A stretch of DNA of 64,000 bases from Cyanobacteria bacterium FACHB-DQ100. GTDB taxonomy: Bacteria > Cyanobacteriota > Cyanobacteriia > Leptolyngbyales > Leptolyngbyaceae. The position numbers and the translations under genes are program-made. This document shows positions 28,457 to 38,209 of the stretch, one piece after another; the stretch's first letter is position 1; every line of letters begins with the position of its first letter. Under the pieces are notes generated by a model. The model ran no database searches. It was not told the origin of the DNA and saw only the letters and a program-made list of their open reading frames with translations. The stretch is taken from NCBI GenBank assembly GCA_014695195.1, contig JACJNW010000025.1, positions 1 to 64,000 on the forward strand, written 5' to 3'.

Positions 28457-29596
28457 TCAGGATGTCGATCGCATTCGCCAAGCGGCATCGTAGAGCGTGA
28501 GATTGTCTTGAGCGATATTTTTCCAACTGTAGCGCTGTGCTGCTCGATAAGCATTTTGCCGCAGACGATCGAGCATGGAACGATCGAGAATCAGCGTTTC
28601 AACCGCTTGCTCAAAGGCTTCACGATCGCGACAAGGTACGATCAGTCCAGTTTCACCATCGCGCACAATTTCCAAGGGGCCGGGAGCCGTTGTAGTGACA
28701 GGAGCCAATCCACACGCCATGGCTTCTACCAGCGCCACCCCGAATCCTTCTGAAATGGTCGGTAGCACTTTGATGTGATGTCCTTTAAGCAGCTCCGGGA
28801 GTTGGTGATTTTCATAATACGGAATCACAGTCACCCGATCGCGCACTTCTGGATCGAAATCAGAATACACCTGCTCAGCGGGGCACTCGGTTCCGAATAG
28901 ACTCACTTCTACTTTCGGATAGCGCTTGAGAATGGCATTGAGCGCAGGTGTACCGTATTGAATGCCTTTACGAACGATGTAGCTACTCACTTGAGCAATT
29001 TTGATCGGCTCATTTTCTGAAGGGGTTGGCTCAAACGCCAGATTCAACATCGCTTCTGGAATCCCATTGGCGACAACATGAGCACGATCGGGATGAACCC
29101 CCAATTTCTCGACCACGTAATCCCGATCGCGATGATTCAGCAACAGCACCAAATCAGACTGTCGCATTGAGGTTGCGACTTCCCAAAGGCGAATACTGGC
29201 GCGATAGAGCAGGTATTTCCATTCGAGTTTGAGGTTTCCGCGCTGTGCTTCTTCGAGATATTCCAGGTGCTCGATATGTTCTAGCCCGTGGCAACGGCAG
29301 ACGAGTAGCGGACGCGATTTGTGAAACTTTTGCAGAATCAACCCCCAAATCCAAGCATCTGCTGTCGAAGCATCAATCACATCGATCGAAGAGAGCGATC
29401 GTAGAATTTTTGCGGTTGTAAATTCTGGAAAGAAGACAAATTTCAATAGCGGCGGTAATTGTTTCGGCAGATCATCGAGTGAATAAAACTCAGTTTGATG
29501 CCCCAGTTTTTCGTATTCCTGACCCAAGCGCCAAGTAACACCAGGGCCACCCGCATTAGGATCAGCAGGATAGTGAAACGTAAAAAGTGTTTTCAT
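28457..29596 (-). CDS. GT4 family glycosyltransferase
   Basis: 379 aa with a GT-B fold: N-terminal YPADPNAGGPGVTWRLGQEYEKLG and C-terminal donor-binding block SEGFGVALVEAMACGLAPVTT followed by GETGLIVP. This E-x7-E region is the family hallmark. Probably uses a nucleotide sugar to extend an exopolysaccharide repeat unit. It belongs to the minus-strand cluster; 17 bp separate it from the next upstream GT4 gene, so they are likely co-transcribed. Confidence 0.88.
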   Translation of the reverse strand: MKTLFTFHYPADPNAGGPGVTWRLGQEYEKLGHQTEFYSLDDLPKQLPPLLKFVFFPEFTTAKILRSLSSIDVIDASTADAWIWGLILQKFHKSRPLLVCRCHGLEHIEHLEYLEEAQRGNLKLEWKYLLYRASIRLWEVATSMRQSDLVLLLNHRDRDYVVEKLGVHPDRAHVVANGIPEAMLNLAFEPTPSENEPIKIAQVSSYIVRKGIQYGTPALNAILKRYPKVEVSLFGTECPAEQVYSDFDPEVRDRVTVIPYYENHQLPELLKGHHIKVLPTISEGFGVALVEAMACGLAPVTTTAPGPLEIVRDGETGLIVPCRDREAFEQAVETLILDRSMLDRLRQNAYRAAQRYSWKNIAQDNLTLYDAAWRMRSTS

Positions 29597-29613
29597 AAAA
29601 AATTAAGCGAGGG

Positions 29614-30792
29614 TCACACACAATGCAGTTCAAGCAAGTTCTTTTCGATACCGTCAATCATTTTCTTGTAGCTAAAATAATCTAAAACGTGTTGCCGACA
29701 TCTTGTCTCCAAAGAGGGATCTTTTTCCCGCCAATCCAGAACTCGATCGAGACAATTTGCTAAATCATTCTCATCGCCTGGAATAAACAGGAAATCCGCA
29801 AATCCGGTAAGAATTTCGGGATTTCCACCGATCCGGCTGGCAATTTTAGGAACGCCGCAGGATAACGATTCAAACAAGCCTAAACTACAAGGTTCGCTCC
29901 ATACACTCGGTAAAACGTTGACATCGCTAGCTTGATACAGAGACACTGGATTTGCGAGATGTCCAACAAACTGAACTTGATGAGAAATTCCTTGTGCCTC
30001 AACGAGTTGATTGAGCGATCGTAGATAGTCCATTCCTTCATCTTCGCACTCACGTTTCCTGGCAAAACTGTAATGCACAACAGGTTTTCCAGCAATCAAA
30101 ACTCTAATTCTTCTTCCTTTCTTGATTAAGATTGCTGCCGCTTTGATTAGCGTTTCTAGTCCTTTTTCTCGGTCAATTCTACCGATGTAGGAGATGATCT
30201 TTGTATCATCAGAAACCTGCCATTGTTGCCGAATTTGCACCAAATTCTCAGTAGGCTTGAACTTCTCTAAATCAACCCCGTTGTAAACTACTTGAATTCG
30301 ATCGTGCTCAATCCCAAATGCGACCCAATCTTGCTTTGTTTGCTGTGAAACTGCGATAAATCGATCCACTCGACGCAATCCAAATTTACGCTGACGATTT
30401 AAGTTAATCGGCGGAAGTTGTAAATAGCACACATACGGCAATTGATGGAAAAACGACAGCGCAGAAGCAAATAATGAGAAGTGATAATCGTTACAGAAAA
30501 CGATCGAATTAGGCGCGATCGCCATTTGCCCTAGCTTGATCAAACCTGGCAAAAATTGCAGCGTACTCCTGAAGCTTCGCCAATCAAAGCCATAAGCGCT
30601 AATTTGAATGGTGCGATCGCAAAAAGACTGATACTGCGGCAGTAAATCACCGGCTTTCAGATACAGCAAAGTAATCCGATGCCCCCGTTGAAACAAGCCG
30701 CGACAAATTTCTAGCAAGTTCAATTCTTGCCCCCCACGCTGACGGGTAACGTGATTCTCCAGCACAATTAAATTCATCTTTAAATCGCTCAC
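29614..30792 (-). CDS. GT4 family glycosyltransferase
   Basis: 392 aa GT-B enzyme. Motifs: VYNGVDLEKFKP (hinge), SYIGRIDREKGLETLIKAA (start of the donor domain) and CSLGLFESLSCGVPKIASRIGGNPE (donor-binding E-x7-E). The start codon overlaps the last bases of the upstream ABC exporter gene by 4 bp, indicating translational coupling in the polysaccharide operon. Sugar specificity is unknown. Confidence 0.88.
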   Translation of the reverse strand: MSDLKMNLIVLENHVTRQRGGQELNLLEICRGLFQRGHRITLLYLKAGDLLPQYQSFCDRTIQISAYGFDWRSFRSTLQFLPGLIKLGQMAIAPNSIVFCNDYHFSLFASALSFFHQLPYVCYLQLPPINLNRQRKFGLRRVDRFIAVSQQTKQDWVAFGIEHDRIQVVYNGVDLEKFKPTENLVQIRQQWQVSDDTKIISYIGRIDREKGLETLIKAAAILIKKGRRIRVLIAGKPVVHYSFARKRECEDEGMDYLRSLNQLVEAQGISHQVQFVGHLANPVSLYQASDVNVLPSVWSEPCSLGLFESLSCGVPKIASRIGGNPEILTGFADFLFIPGDENDLANCLDRVLDWREKDPSLETRCRQHVLDYFSYKKMIDGIEKNLLELHCV

Positions 30793-32654
30793 GCTTCATG
30801 CTGAATGCGGTGATAGTGCCAAAGTCTTCCCTGCTGCGCTAACAACGCCTGATAACTCCCCTGCTCAACCACCCGCCCCTGCTCCATTACCACAACTTGA
30901 TCCGCTTTGATAATGGTCGAAAGCCGATGCGCGATCGTGATCACCGTTCGCCCCTGCGATAATCGCTCCAAAGATTGCTGAATCAACCGTTCTGATTCCG
31001 AATCTAGTGCGCTCGTCGCTTCATCGAGAATGAGAATCTCTGGATCGCGTAGCAACGCTCGTGCGATCGCTAGCCGTTGTCGCTGTCCGCCAGATAGCCG
31101 CACCCCGCGATCGCCCAACACCGTTTCAAATTGCTCCGGCAGTTCCAGAATGAACTTCAAAGCATTCGCTTGCTCGGCAACTTGCCAAACTTCTTGATCG
31201 CTGACATCATTCAATCCGTAAGCAATGTTCTCGCGTACCGACGTATTAAAAATAAACGTATCCTGACTGACGATCGCAATTCTGCGCCGCAGCGACTGAA
31301 TCGCAAAGCGTCGGACATCCTCGCCATCAAATAAAACCTTGCCAGCCGTCGGATCATAAAATCGCGGAATCAAATCCACCAGCGTCGTTTTTCCCGCGCC
31401 AGAACCGCCCACGATCGCAGTCGTTTTTCCTTTCGCAATGCACAACGAGACTTCCTTTAGCACAAGCTGCTGCGGATCGTAGCCAAAATCGACCGCCTGA
31501 AATTCGATCGAGTGCTTCAATCCGTCAAAGATCCGATCGCCCTCCTGCAAATAGGGCTTGTTATCGCGCCGCAGCAGCTCGCGCAGATTCCGAATCGAGC
31601 CAGTGACAGCCGTGAGTTGAACGCGAGTCGAGTTCGCTTCGTAAACGACAGGAACCAACCGAAACAACACAAACAAAAACGTGAGGAGCGATGCAGTCTG
31701 AAGCGATCCGTTTTGCACAAAAACCGCGATCGCAAGAATGATCATCAAAATCAGTACCGTAGTTGCCAGTCCTTCTGCTAAAGGACGCACGATCGCCGAT
31801 TGGCGCACCGATCGCATTCCCGCTCGAACAACTTGCGAACTTGCAGCATAAAACCGCTGACGCTCATAGTCCTGAGTCGCAAAGGCTTGCACCGTCCGAA
31901 TTCCTGTGATAAATTCTAGCGCTCTACTGGTAAACCCTTCATTCGCTGCGGAAACAGCAAGACTCCTCGCTCTCACCCGACTGTTAACTTGCGACAATAC
32001 AACTCCAATCAAGCTAAACAACACCAGAGAAACGATCGTGAATTTCCAGGAGATCGTAAACAGCAATACGAAATACAGTACCAAGGCTAATAGCTTAGTG
32101 ATGATAAAAGCAACTAATGTACAAGCATAATTAAGCCGACCGATTTCGCTAGTGATTGTATTGATCAATTCACCTGCAGCAGTCTGATTGAAGTAGCTTA
32201 AACTCACCGCTTGCAATTGCTCAAAGATCCGCTTCCGCAATCGATCGACTAACGTTTGCTGCGTCAGTTCGGTATAAACCTGAGTCAAATAGTTAAACCC
32301 AGCCCGAACCCAAACTGATAGCAAAATCAAACTCGATACCCGCAAGAGTCGCTCAGTCGCACTGCGATCGATGCCAAGAATGAAAAGATCAAACCAGTGA
32401 ATTCCTGTTCTGAACGGTTCAAGATTCGGACTAATCAGACTTTGTAGAAATGCCAGCAGAAATCCCAGCCCAAATCCTTCAAAGGTCGCAGATGCGACGG
32501 CAAACAAAATTGCTGCGATCGCAATTCGAGGAAAAGAGTTGAATTCTCGCAAAATAAAGGCATTTTCTTGCCAAAACCGAGTTGCTCTCAACGATCGCTT
32601 AATGCGTTGTGCGACACTCATCTTTCCTCTGGGGGAAGCTCTAAAACGCTCCAA
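30789..32654 (-). CDS. MsbA-type ABC exporter (half transporter)
   Basis: 621 aa with six membrane helices in residues ~30-330 and an ATP-binding domain after ~370 (Walker A VGGSGAGKTT, signature LSGGQRQR, Walker B ILILDEATSALD, H-loop IAHRLSTI). Homodimers of this type flip lipid-linked molecules; in this cluster it could export lipid-linked oligosaccharide in place of a Wzx flippase, of which none is seen. It overlaps the sugar transferase gene by 14 bp and the GT4 gene by 4 bp. Confidence 0.9.
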   Translation of the reverse strand: MERFRASPRGKMSVAQRIKRSLRATRFWQENAFILREFNSFPRIAIAAILFAVASATFEGFGLGFLLAFLQSLISPNLEPFRTGIHWFDLFILGIDRSATERLLRVSSLILLSVWVRAGFNYLTQVYTELTQQTLVDRLRKRIFEQLQAVSLSYFNQTAAGELINTITSEIGRLNYACTLVAFIITKLLALVLYFVLLFTISWKFTIVSLVLFSLIGVVLSQVNSRVRARSLAVSAANEGFTSRALEFITGIRTVQAFATQDYERQRFYAASSQVVRAGMRSVRQSAIVRPLAEGLATTVLILMIILAIAVFVQNGSLQTASLLTFLFVLFRLVPVVYEANSTRVQLTAVTGSIRNLRELLRRDNKPYLQEGDRIFDGLKHSIEFQAVDFGYDPQQLVLKEVSLCIAKGKTTAIVGGSGAGKTTLVDLIPRFYDPTAGKVLFDGEDVRRFAIQSLRRRIAIVSQDTFIFNTSVRENIAYGLNDVSDQEVWQVAEQANALKFILELPEQFETVLGDRGVRLSGGQRQRLAIARALLRDPEILILDEATSALDSESERLIQQSLERLSQGRTVITIAHRLSTIIKADQVVVMEQGRVVEQGSYQALLAQQGRLWHYHRIQHEA

Positions 32655-33591
32655 AGCCCGATAAAACTTTGGGAACGGTCTGCAATAGAATCTTGAAATC
32701 TCCTCCCAATGACCAATTTTTCAAATATTCTAAATCTCTACGATTGACCGCATCAAGATCCAGCAGCGTTGATCGGGCTTCAACCTGCCATGCTCCCGTA
32801 ATTCCCGGTAGCGCGTTCAATCGCTCCTGCATTTCTGGACGAATTCGCACCGCATCATACAGCGCCCAGGGTCGCGGTCCGACTAGGCTCATTTCACCCC
32901 GCAACACATTAATTAGCTGCGGCAATTCATCCAAGCTATAGCGGCGCAACCATTTGCCCAAGGGGGTAATTCTCGGATCGTCTTCGCGCTTGTGCAGACA
33001 GCCCGCGCCTTGATTCGCCATAATGCCGTGATGGGCTTGCTCTGCATCTGCAACCATTGTGCGAAACTTCAGTACTCGAAATAGTTTGCCGCGCTGACCG
33101 ACGCGCCACTGGCTGAAAACTACCGCTCCCGGAGAGGAAAGCGCAATCGCGATCGCAATCCCCACGAGCAGTGGACTGAGTACAACCAAAAGCAATGCAG
33201 CGACAGCCCAATCAAGCGCTCGTTTCCAGCCCCAGAGAATGCTTCTACACTTCTGCGGCAACTGTGCCGCAGAAGGTAAGCGCAGATAAATGTCTTTCCC
33301 GGCTTGTTCGCAAACATCTGCCCATTGTTTAACGGTGGCTTCTCCTAAGCCTGGATCGATGCGAACCCGCTGAATGGGCGATCGCTGCAAGCAGTCTAAA
33401 AGCCAGCCTGGATCGCTCAGGGGTGGCAGCGGAGGCTGTTTTTCATTACTGCTAGAAGTTGGAGATGCAAATTGTAAGACCAGAAGCTGCCGTTGCCGCC
33501 AGTACAGAAAACACCGTCGGCTATTCTGCTGAAATTTTTCGCAAGTTGAGCTTGAGGTTTCTTGCAAAATTAGCGGATTAAAAGTTGTCAT
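32641..33591 (-). CDS. Polyprenyl-phosphate sugar-1-phosphate transferase (WcaJ/WbaP core)
   Basis: 316 aa. The C-terminal ~200 residues are the bacterial sugar transferase domain: membrane/reentrant helix LLLVVLSPLLVGIAIAI, FKFRTM-like VLKFRTMVADAE, LGKWLRRYSLDELPQLINVLRGEMS and SLVGPRP. It starts repeat-unit assembly by moving a sugar phosphate to undecaprenyl phosphate. Unlike WcaJ, the N-terminal part is short and lacks the four-helix bundle; instead there is a ~110-residue soluble domain resembling a STAS/anti-sigma-like fold. Confidence 0.88.
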   Translation of the reverse strand: MTTFNPLILQETSSSTCEKFQQNSRRCFLYWRQRQLLVLQFASPTSSSNEKQPPLPPLSDPGWLLDCLQRSPIQRVRIDPGLGEATVKQWADVCEQAGKDIYLRLPSAAQLPQKCRSILWGWKRALDWAVAALLLVVLSPLLVGIAIAIALSSPGAVVFSQWRVGQRGKLFRVLKFRTMVADAEQAHHGIMANQGAGCLHKREDDPRITPLGKWLRRYSLDELPQLINVLRGEMSLVGPRPWALYDAVRIRPEMQERLNALPGITGAWQVEARSTLLDLDAVNRRDLEYLKNWSLGGDFKILLQTVPKVLSGFGAF

Positions 33592-34249
33592 AAGGTATCC
33601 GGTAAAGTCGCGGAAAATCGAATCTTCTATGGAGAATTTAAACGGTCAATCTGGTATCAATCGAGCAGGATCACTTTAGTAAAACTTTAATTTTCAGTCT
33701 AGAATCACAGCGAGTCTAGATTTATTTTGGCTTTTTGTATCCTAGTTCATTCGCTCAAAGATAAATCTGCTAAAAGTTAGAATGTGATGATTTTTGATTC
33801 TGAAAAAGTGCATATTCTAGAATTGAGCTGAACTGAACAATTCATATCACTTGATCTTGTCTTATGTAAGTATAATTTTATACTTCTTCTCCGCTTAATC
33901 GATGAAGAAGCCGCTCTACTTTCGCCCGTCTGCCGAGCGGCAATACCGCTGTCGGCGCTTGACTTTAGAGTGCGAATTGGTGATGCCCAGATCGTCATGT
34001 TGCCCCTCATTAGTCCTAAAGTATATTTGATATTCAACTTAGAAAAAGCAAGCGATCGTAGTTGATGTTGCCCTAAACTCTTGTGTCAAAACTACTCGAT
34101 TATTGCTGAATCAATCTGTAATAGAAAGCATTATCTCTTAATCTGTCGAAATTTCCAAAATGATTAGAAATTAGCATCAAAAAAAGAGGACAAATCAAGC
34201 CAAGCAAATCTGATTGCCTTCTTTTTTAATTGCAATTTGTGAATTAATT
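33592..34249. other. 658-bp non-coding gap in the polysaccharide cluster
   Basis: AT-rich DNA without a convincing gene on either strand; the short frames here have no ribosome binding sites. One compact GC-rich inverted repeat (GCCGAGCGG at 33932-33940 and CCGCTGTCGGC at 33946-33956) stands out inside it. The region probably holds the promoter of the sugar-transferase operon and the 3' end of the Wzc gene transcript. Confidence 0.55.
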
Positions 34250-36466
34250 CTAAGGCGTTGTTGTCGTTGAGCGGTAATAGTAACTATTTCCACTTTCAGC
34301 ACAATTTGCAACCACACCCACGAGATTTAACCGATTCAGCATCCCCACTGCCTGCGTCACTTCATCCCGATTGACCTGCCCCATCCGACCGACTAACAGC
34401 GCTCCATCACAGAAAGAAGCTGCCAATAAGGCATCCACAATTCCCAACACGGGTGGCGCATCTAAAATCACCAGATCGTAATGCTGCTCAAACACTGTGA
34501 TCAAATCGCGCATCCGTTTGGAGCTGAGCAACTGCACGGAATCGCTAGGAGTGGGGCCAGCAGTTAATACTGAGATTGGCAGATCGCTGTAAATGCTCGC
34601 AGGCTGAATCGCGGCTTGCGACAGCGCCCGATCGCTCGTCAACAATGTCGAAAGCCCGTGATCGTTCGGGAGCTGCAATTGCTCATGCAGTCCAGGACGA
34701 CGTAAATCAGCATCGATTAACAGGACGCGCTGATGCAGCCGTGCTGCACTAATCGCCAAGCCCAGCGCCACAGTTGACTTGCCTTCACCCGCTAACGCTG
34801 AAGTGACCACCAGCGATCGCAGCGGATTCCCATCGGTCATCAGTTGCAGATTCTTGTAAATCAAATCCAGCGATTCGCGGAACGGTGCCCAATGCAGCAC
34901 TTGCGGCATGACAATGTCTCCGGCGAGGCGCGATCGATGAGTCGCAAAACTGGTCACTGGCATGATCTCGGTCATCGGCAATTCCGGCACCATCCCAATC
35001 AGCGGAATTGATGCCTGCTTGGTTAAGTCTTCGGAAGTCCGAATCGATTTATCTGCCGATTCGCGCAGGAACGCCGCTACACTCCCCAGCATGACTCCCG
35101 CCGCACCTCCAATCAGCAAATTGCGTAACCAATTTGGACCAACTTGCCGACCAAACTTTGGCTGCTCTACCGCCTGCCAATCAAAACCACCCCGCGCAAT
35201 TTCCAGACCCAAATCTTGCCGCGCTTTTTGCAGTTCATCCAGCGTGTCCCGGTTCAGCTTCACCGCAGGCTGGAGGCGGTTGTATTCCGATAAGAAACCT
35301 GGAAATCGCTGGAGTTGAGATTGGAGCCGCTGGGATTCTGTTGCCAGCGTTTGATCCCGCGCCTGCGCCGAAAAGAACTCCACCTGAGCCTGAGTTAAGT
35401 CGCTGGCAAATTTTAGATCGTTATCCCCTAACTGTCCGGCGGAAAGCAGGGCATCGCTTGATCCTGCAACCGCGCCCGCATTCGCGCCTAAGACCCGCTG
35501 CGCCTCCTGCTGAAGCAACCCAAGCTGGCGCTGACGCTGCTCCAAAAGCTGCTGCACAAACGGAGTTTTACTGGTAAAGCGCGTTTGCTGCTGAGCTAAG
35601 GCAACTTCAGTTTTTTGAATTTCACCCAGTAAGGCTTGATATTGCTTAGATTGGCTAAGTTTTGCCGCGATCGCGACTTGCTGCGGCGATCGGGCTAACT
35701 GCTGCTGGAGCGCGTAAAACCGTGCCTGAGCACTGGCAAGATCGCTGCGATTCGCTTGCTGATTTTTCTGCAATTCCCGCAGCGATTCTACGACCGCCTT
35801 TGATTGCAATTCGGGATCGATCAGGTTCGCAGATTTGCGAAACCGCTCTAAAGCGGCTTCGGCTTTATCTACTTTCGCCTGCACCTGCGGAATCTGTCCG
35901 TCAATGAACGATAATCCCTTTGCCAAACGATTGCGCTGCTGTTCTAAGTTGTAGTCCTGATAAACCTTTTGCAGCGCTTTAAGTACCTCGCGGGTTTTGA
36001 TCCGATCGTGATCGATGTAGCTCATTTCCACGATGTTGGTAGTGACGCGCTCATTGCCGCGCTGCTCCTGCACTTGGGCAATATTCAGCCGCCGCCTTAA
36101 GCGATCGACGCTGATATCGCTGTAGCGCGGCTTCAGATCATCTACAGCCCGTTGCAGCAGTTGAGTGCTTCGCATTAAATTGACCTGCGTTGCGGTATCG
36201 CTTTCGACGTTGGGATCAGCAAAGGAAGGACGATTATCACCCGGAGCGCGACGTTCTCGGTAGTTTGACTCGACCAGCATTTGCATGGTGCTGCGATAGG
36301 TAGGGGGCATGATCGAGGTCACGATCGCAGCCAGCGCCACGGTTCCCGCAATTGCGCCCAGAAACCAAGCTTTCCGCCGCATCAACACGCCCAGAAGTTG
36401 CCCGTACCCTGGATCGGGTTCTTGCGACGGGAATGAATTGAGGAGGGGAAGATTACCTTGCGACAC
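34250..36466 (-). CDS. Wzc-type polysaccharide co-polymerase and tyrosine autokinase
   Basis: 738 aa. N-terminal Wzz domain with membrane helix at ~31-51, then a long periplasmic coiled coil (~170-430), a second helix (~448-466) and a cytoplasmic BY-kinase domain with Walker A SALAGEGKSTVALG, A' LLIDADLRRPG and Walker B LVILDAPPVLG. The C-terminus ends in a tyrosine run (NSYYYRS) that would be autophosphorylated. It controls chain length and export together with the Wzy-like polymerase of the cluster. Confidence 0.92.
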   Translation of the reverse strand: MSQGNLPLLNSFPSQEPDPGYGQLLGVLMRRKAWFLGAIAGTVALAAIVTSIMPPTYRSTMQMLVESNYRERRAPGDNRPSFADPNVESDTATQVNLMRSTQLLQRAVDDLKPRYSDISVDRLRRRLNIAQVQEQRGNERVTTNIVEMSYIDHDRIKTREVLKALQKVYQDYNLEQQRNRLAKGLSFIDGQIPQVQAKVDKAEAALERFRKSANLIDPELQSKAVVESLRELQKNQQANRSDLASAQARFYALQQQLARSPQQVAIAAKLSQSKQYQALLGEIQKTEVALAQQQTRFTSKTPFVQQLLEQRQRQLGLLQQEAQRVLGANAGAVAGSSDALLSAGQLGDNDLKFASDLTQAQVEFFSAQARDQTLATESQRLQSQLQRFPGFLSEYNRLQPAVKLNRDTLDELQKARQDLGLEIARGGFDWQAVEQPKFGRQVGPNWLRNLLIGGAAGVMLGSVAAFLRESADKSIRTSEDLTKQASIPLIGMVPELPMTEIMPVTSFATHRSRLAGDIVMPQVLHWAPFRESLDLIYKNLQLMTDGNPLRSLVVTSALAGEGKSTVALGLAISAARLHQRVLLIDADLRRPGLHEQLQLPNDHGLSTLLTSDRALSQAAIQPASIYSDLPISVLTAGPTPSDSVQLLSSKRMRDLITVFEQHYDLVILDAPPVLGIVDALLAASFCDGALLVGRMGQVNRDEVTQAVGMLNRLNLVGVVANCAESGNSYYYRSTTTTP

Positions 36467-36522
36467 GATCGTTACTCCGTTGATTTTAAATTTCAGGAAG
36501 CTAGAAAAATGAATTTACTAAA

Positions 36523-37611
36523 TTAGCCAGTGCCACAGACCTCTGCGATCACCGAGTCGATCGACTGAAAAAACGCATCTTTGGAAAAGCGACTCACTGC
36601 GTGTTCGCGAATTCGGTGATAGTTCCAGTCGATCGTTTTGGCTTTGAGCAGAGCGCGGTAGAGGGCGTGAGGCGTTTGAGAATTGAAGAACACACCTGTC
36701 ACTCCCGGAATCTGAGTATCCAGAACGCCGCCTTCTCCATAGGCGATTACCGGAGTTCCGCTTACGTTTGCCTCAACCGGAACCAATCCGTAATCTTCCA
36801 GCGCCATCACGATCACCGATCGCGATTTAGACATCAGTTGTTTGCGCTCCGCATCGCTGACATGCCCTAAAAATTGCACGTTCTGCCGCGCTCGCGCTTC
36901 TAGCGTGTCGCGCTCTGGGCCGTCTCCTGTAATCAACAGCTTCCAGCCCAGCCAATTAAACGCTTCTACCACCACATCTAACCGCTTGTAGCTAATCAAG
37001 CGAGCCGAAGCAAGATAGAAATCTTCTTTCTGAGGTGAGAAGTCAAACTGTTCGCTATCGACTGGACAGTTCGCGACGTGAGCCGGCTTGCTGTAAATCT
37101 CTTGAATTCGCCGCGCTACGGTGTGAGAGTTGGCAATGTAGACATCTGGTTCTTGGGCGTAAGCAAGGTCAGCTTTTCGCATTGCCCGAAAGATTTGCTC
37201 GATGAGGGGCAGAAAGCGCCGATAAGCAGTGTATTCACGCAGATAAGTCTGAGTGTCCCAGAGAAATCGCGTGATGTTGTGACAAAAACAAATATGTTTC
37301 GCATCAGGACGCTTTCTTACAGCTTTGGCAAAGCTCGTGGTGCTGCTAATAATCAAGTCATACTCGCGCAAGTCCAGCGCCCGAAATGCTGAATAGTACA
37401 GCGGCGCTAGAAGCTTGAAGTAGCGTGAAGCTTGTGGAAGCTGCTGTAGATAGGTCGTGAACACCGCACGATCGCCAAAGTCGATCGAGGATGCGGGTTC
37501 ATACAGGGAGGTATAGATATCGGCATCGGGATAGCGCTGACAGAGCATCTCAAAGACGCGCTCTGCACCACCCCGCTGAGTCAGATAGTCATGGACGAGG
37601 GCTACTTTCAT
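36523..37611 (-). CDS. GT4 family glycosyltransferase
   Basis: 362 aa from ATG 37611 (MKVALVHDYLTQRGGAERVF, the usual start of this subgroup); an upstream GTG/ATG-type start would add 37 unrelated residues. The donor block DYGLVPVEANVSGTPVIAYGEGG and the FLGHVSDAERKQLMSKSR motif resemble mannosyltransferases such as WbaZ/MtfB. Located 56 bp upstream of the Wzc gene, so it is probably the first gene of this transcription unit. Confidence 0.87.
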   Translation of the reverse strand: MKVALVHDYLTQRGGAERVFEMLCQRYPDADIYTSLYEPASSIDFGDRAVFTTYLQQLPQASRYFKLLAPLYYSAFRALDLREYDLIISSTTSFAKAVRKRPDAKHICFCHNITRFLWDTQTYLREYTAYRRFLPLIEQIFRAMRKADLAYAQEPDVYIANSHTVARRIQEIYSKPAHVANCPVDSEQFDFSPQKEDFYLASARLISYKRLDVVVEAFNWLGWKLLITGDGPERDTLEARARQNVQFLGHVSDAERKQLMSKSRSVIVMALEDYGLVPVEANVSGTPVIAYGEGGVLDTQIPGVTGVFFNSQTPHALYRALLKAKTIDWNYHRIREHAVSRFSKDAFFQSIDSVIAEVCGTG

Positions 37612-37940
37612 GACAAGACCATAGAGAACCAACAATTCGATTCGATCAAATTGTCTGAGCAGAAACACCCCGCTCGCTGAATGTGAAAACTCAGGCGAGT
37701 CTAGAGCCGATTGAGACAGCAACGAAAATCAGGAAAAGCGCCTCCAAGTCAAGTGACCGAAGAACCAAGTAAAACAATCGAAACGAAGCCCAATGGATAA
37801 ACTTCGTCAACCGTATTTACTCCGAGCTTAAAACGAATTTCTACCGAAGCAACTGTAAATTTACCATGAAGAAGTTATCATCTCTCCGGTGACAGAGATG
37901 CGAAACAGGTATAAGTTATGCCAAAATATACGGAAAAGGG
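37612..37940. other. 329-bp non-coding region with a small palindrome
   Basis: No gene seen. A perfect inverted repeat CATCTCT/AGAGATG (37879-37885 and 37894-37900) lies about 40 bp from the end of the downstream acidic-protein gene and may act as its transcription terminator or as an operator of the glycosyltransferase gene. There is no T run, so the role is open. Confidence 0.4.
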
Positions 37941-38141
37941 TTAATCTTCATCCAATTCATCGGCTCTAAGATCGCCAGGTTCGTTTGGCATTTCTGGTGT
38001 GACAGCCGGATTTTCAACAAGTTCTCGCGGGTCTCCCTGATAGCCACCGCTATAAACTAAATCGTTAGGATCAACCACCTTTTGGTTTTTAGGTGCAGAG
38101 TCATCGGTGGCTTTCGGTAAGCGTTCTGTCGGTTCTGTCAT
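37941..38141 (-). CDS. Small acidic hypothetical protein (66 aa)
   Basis: A hydrophilic, proline- and acid-rich protein (ends RADELDED) with a central DPNDLVYSGGYQGDPREL segment that looks like a conserved short motif. Starts with MTEPTERLPK at an ATG at 38141. No known domain; probably disordered. It lies between a glycosyltransferase and a metalloprotease-like gene, both on the same strand. Confidence 0.55.
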   Translation of the reverse strand: MTEPTERLPKATDDSAPKNQKVVDPNDLVYSGGYQGDPRELVENPAVTPEMPNEPGDLRADELDED

Positions 38142-38209
38142 GGTTTTATCTAGAATTTTTAAAAATCCTAGAAAGTCCGATCGCTGACTTCCCCTATCGC
38201 AAGCATGAG

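Noticed and set aside
35134-35577. 147-codon frame antisense to the Wzc gene
   Set aside because: Pro/Ala-rich shadow frame over the coiled-coil region; no ribosome site and the sense gene is clear.
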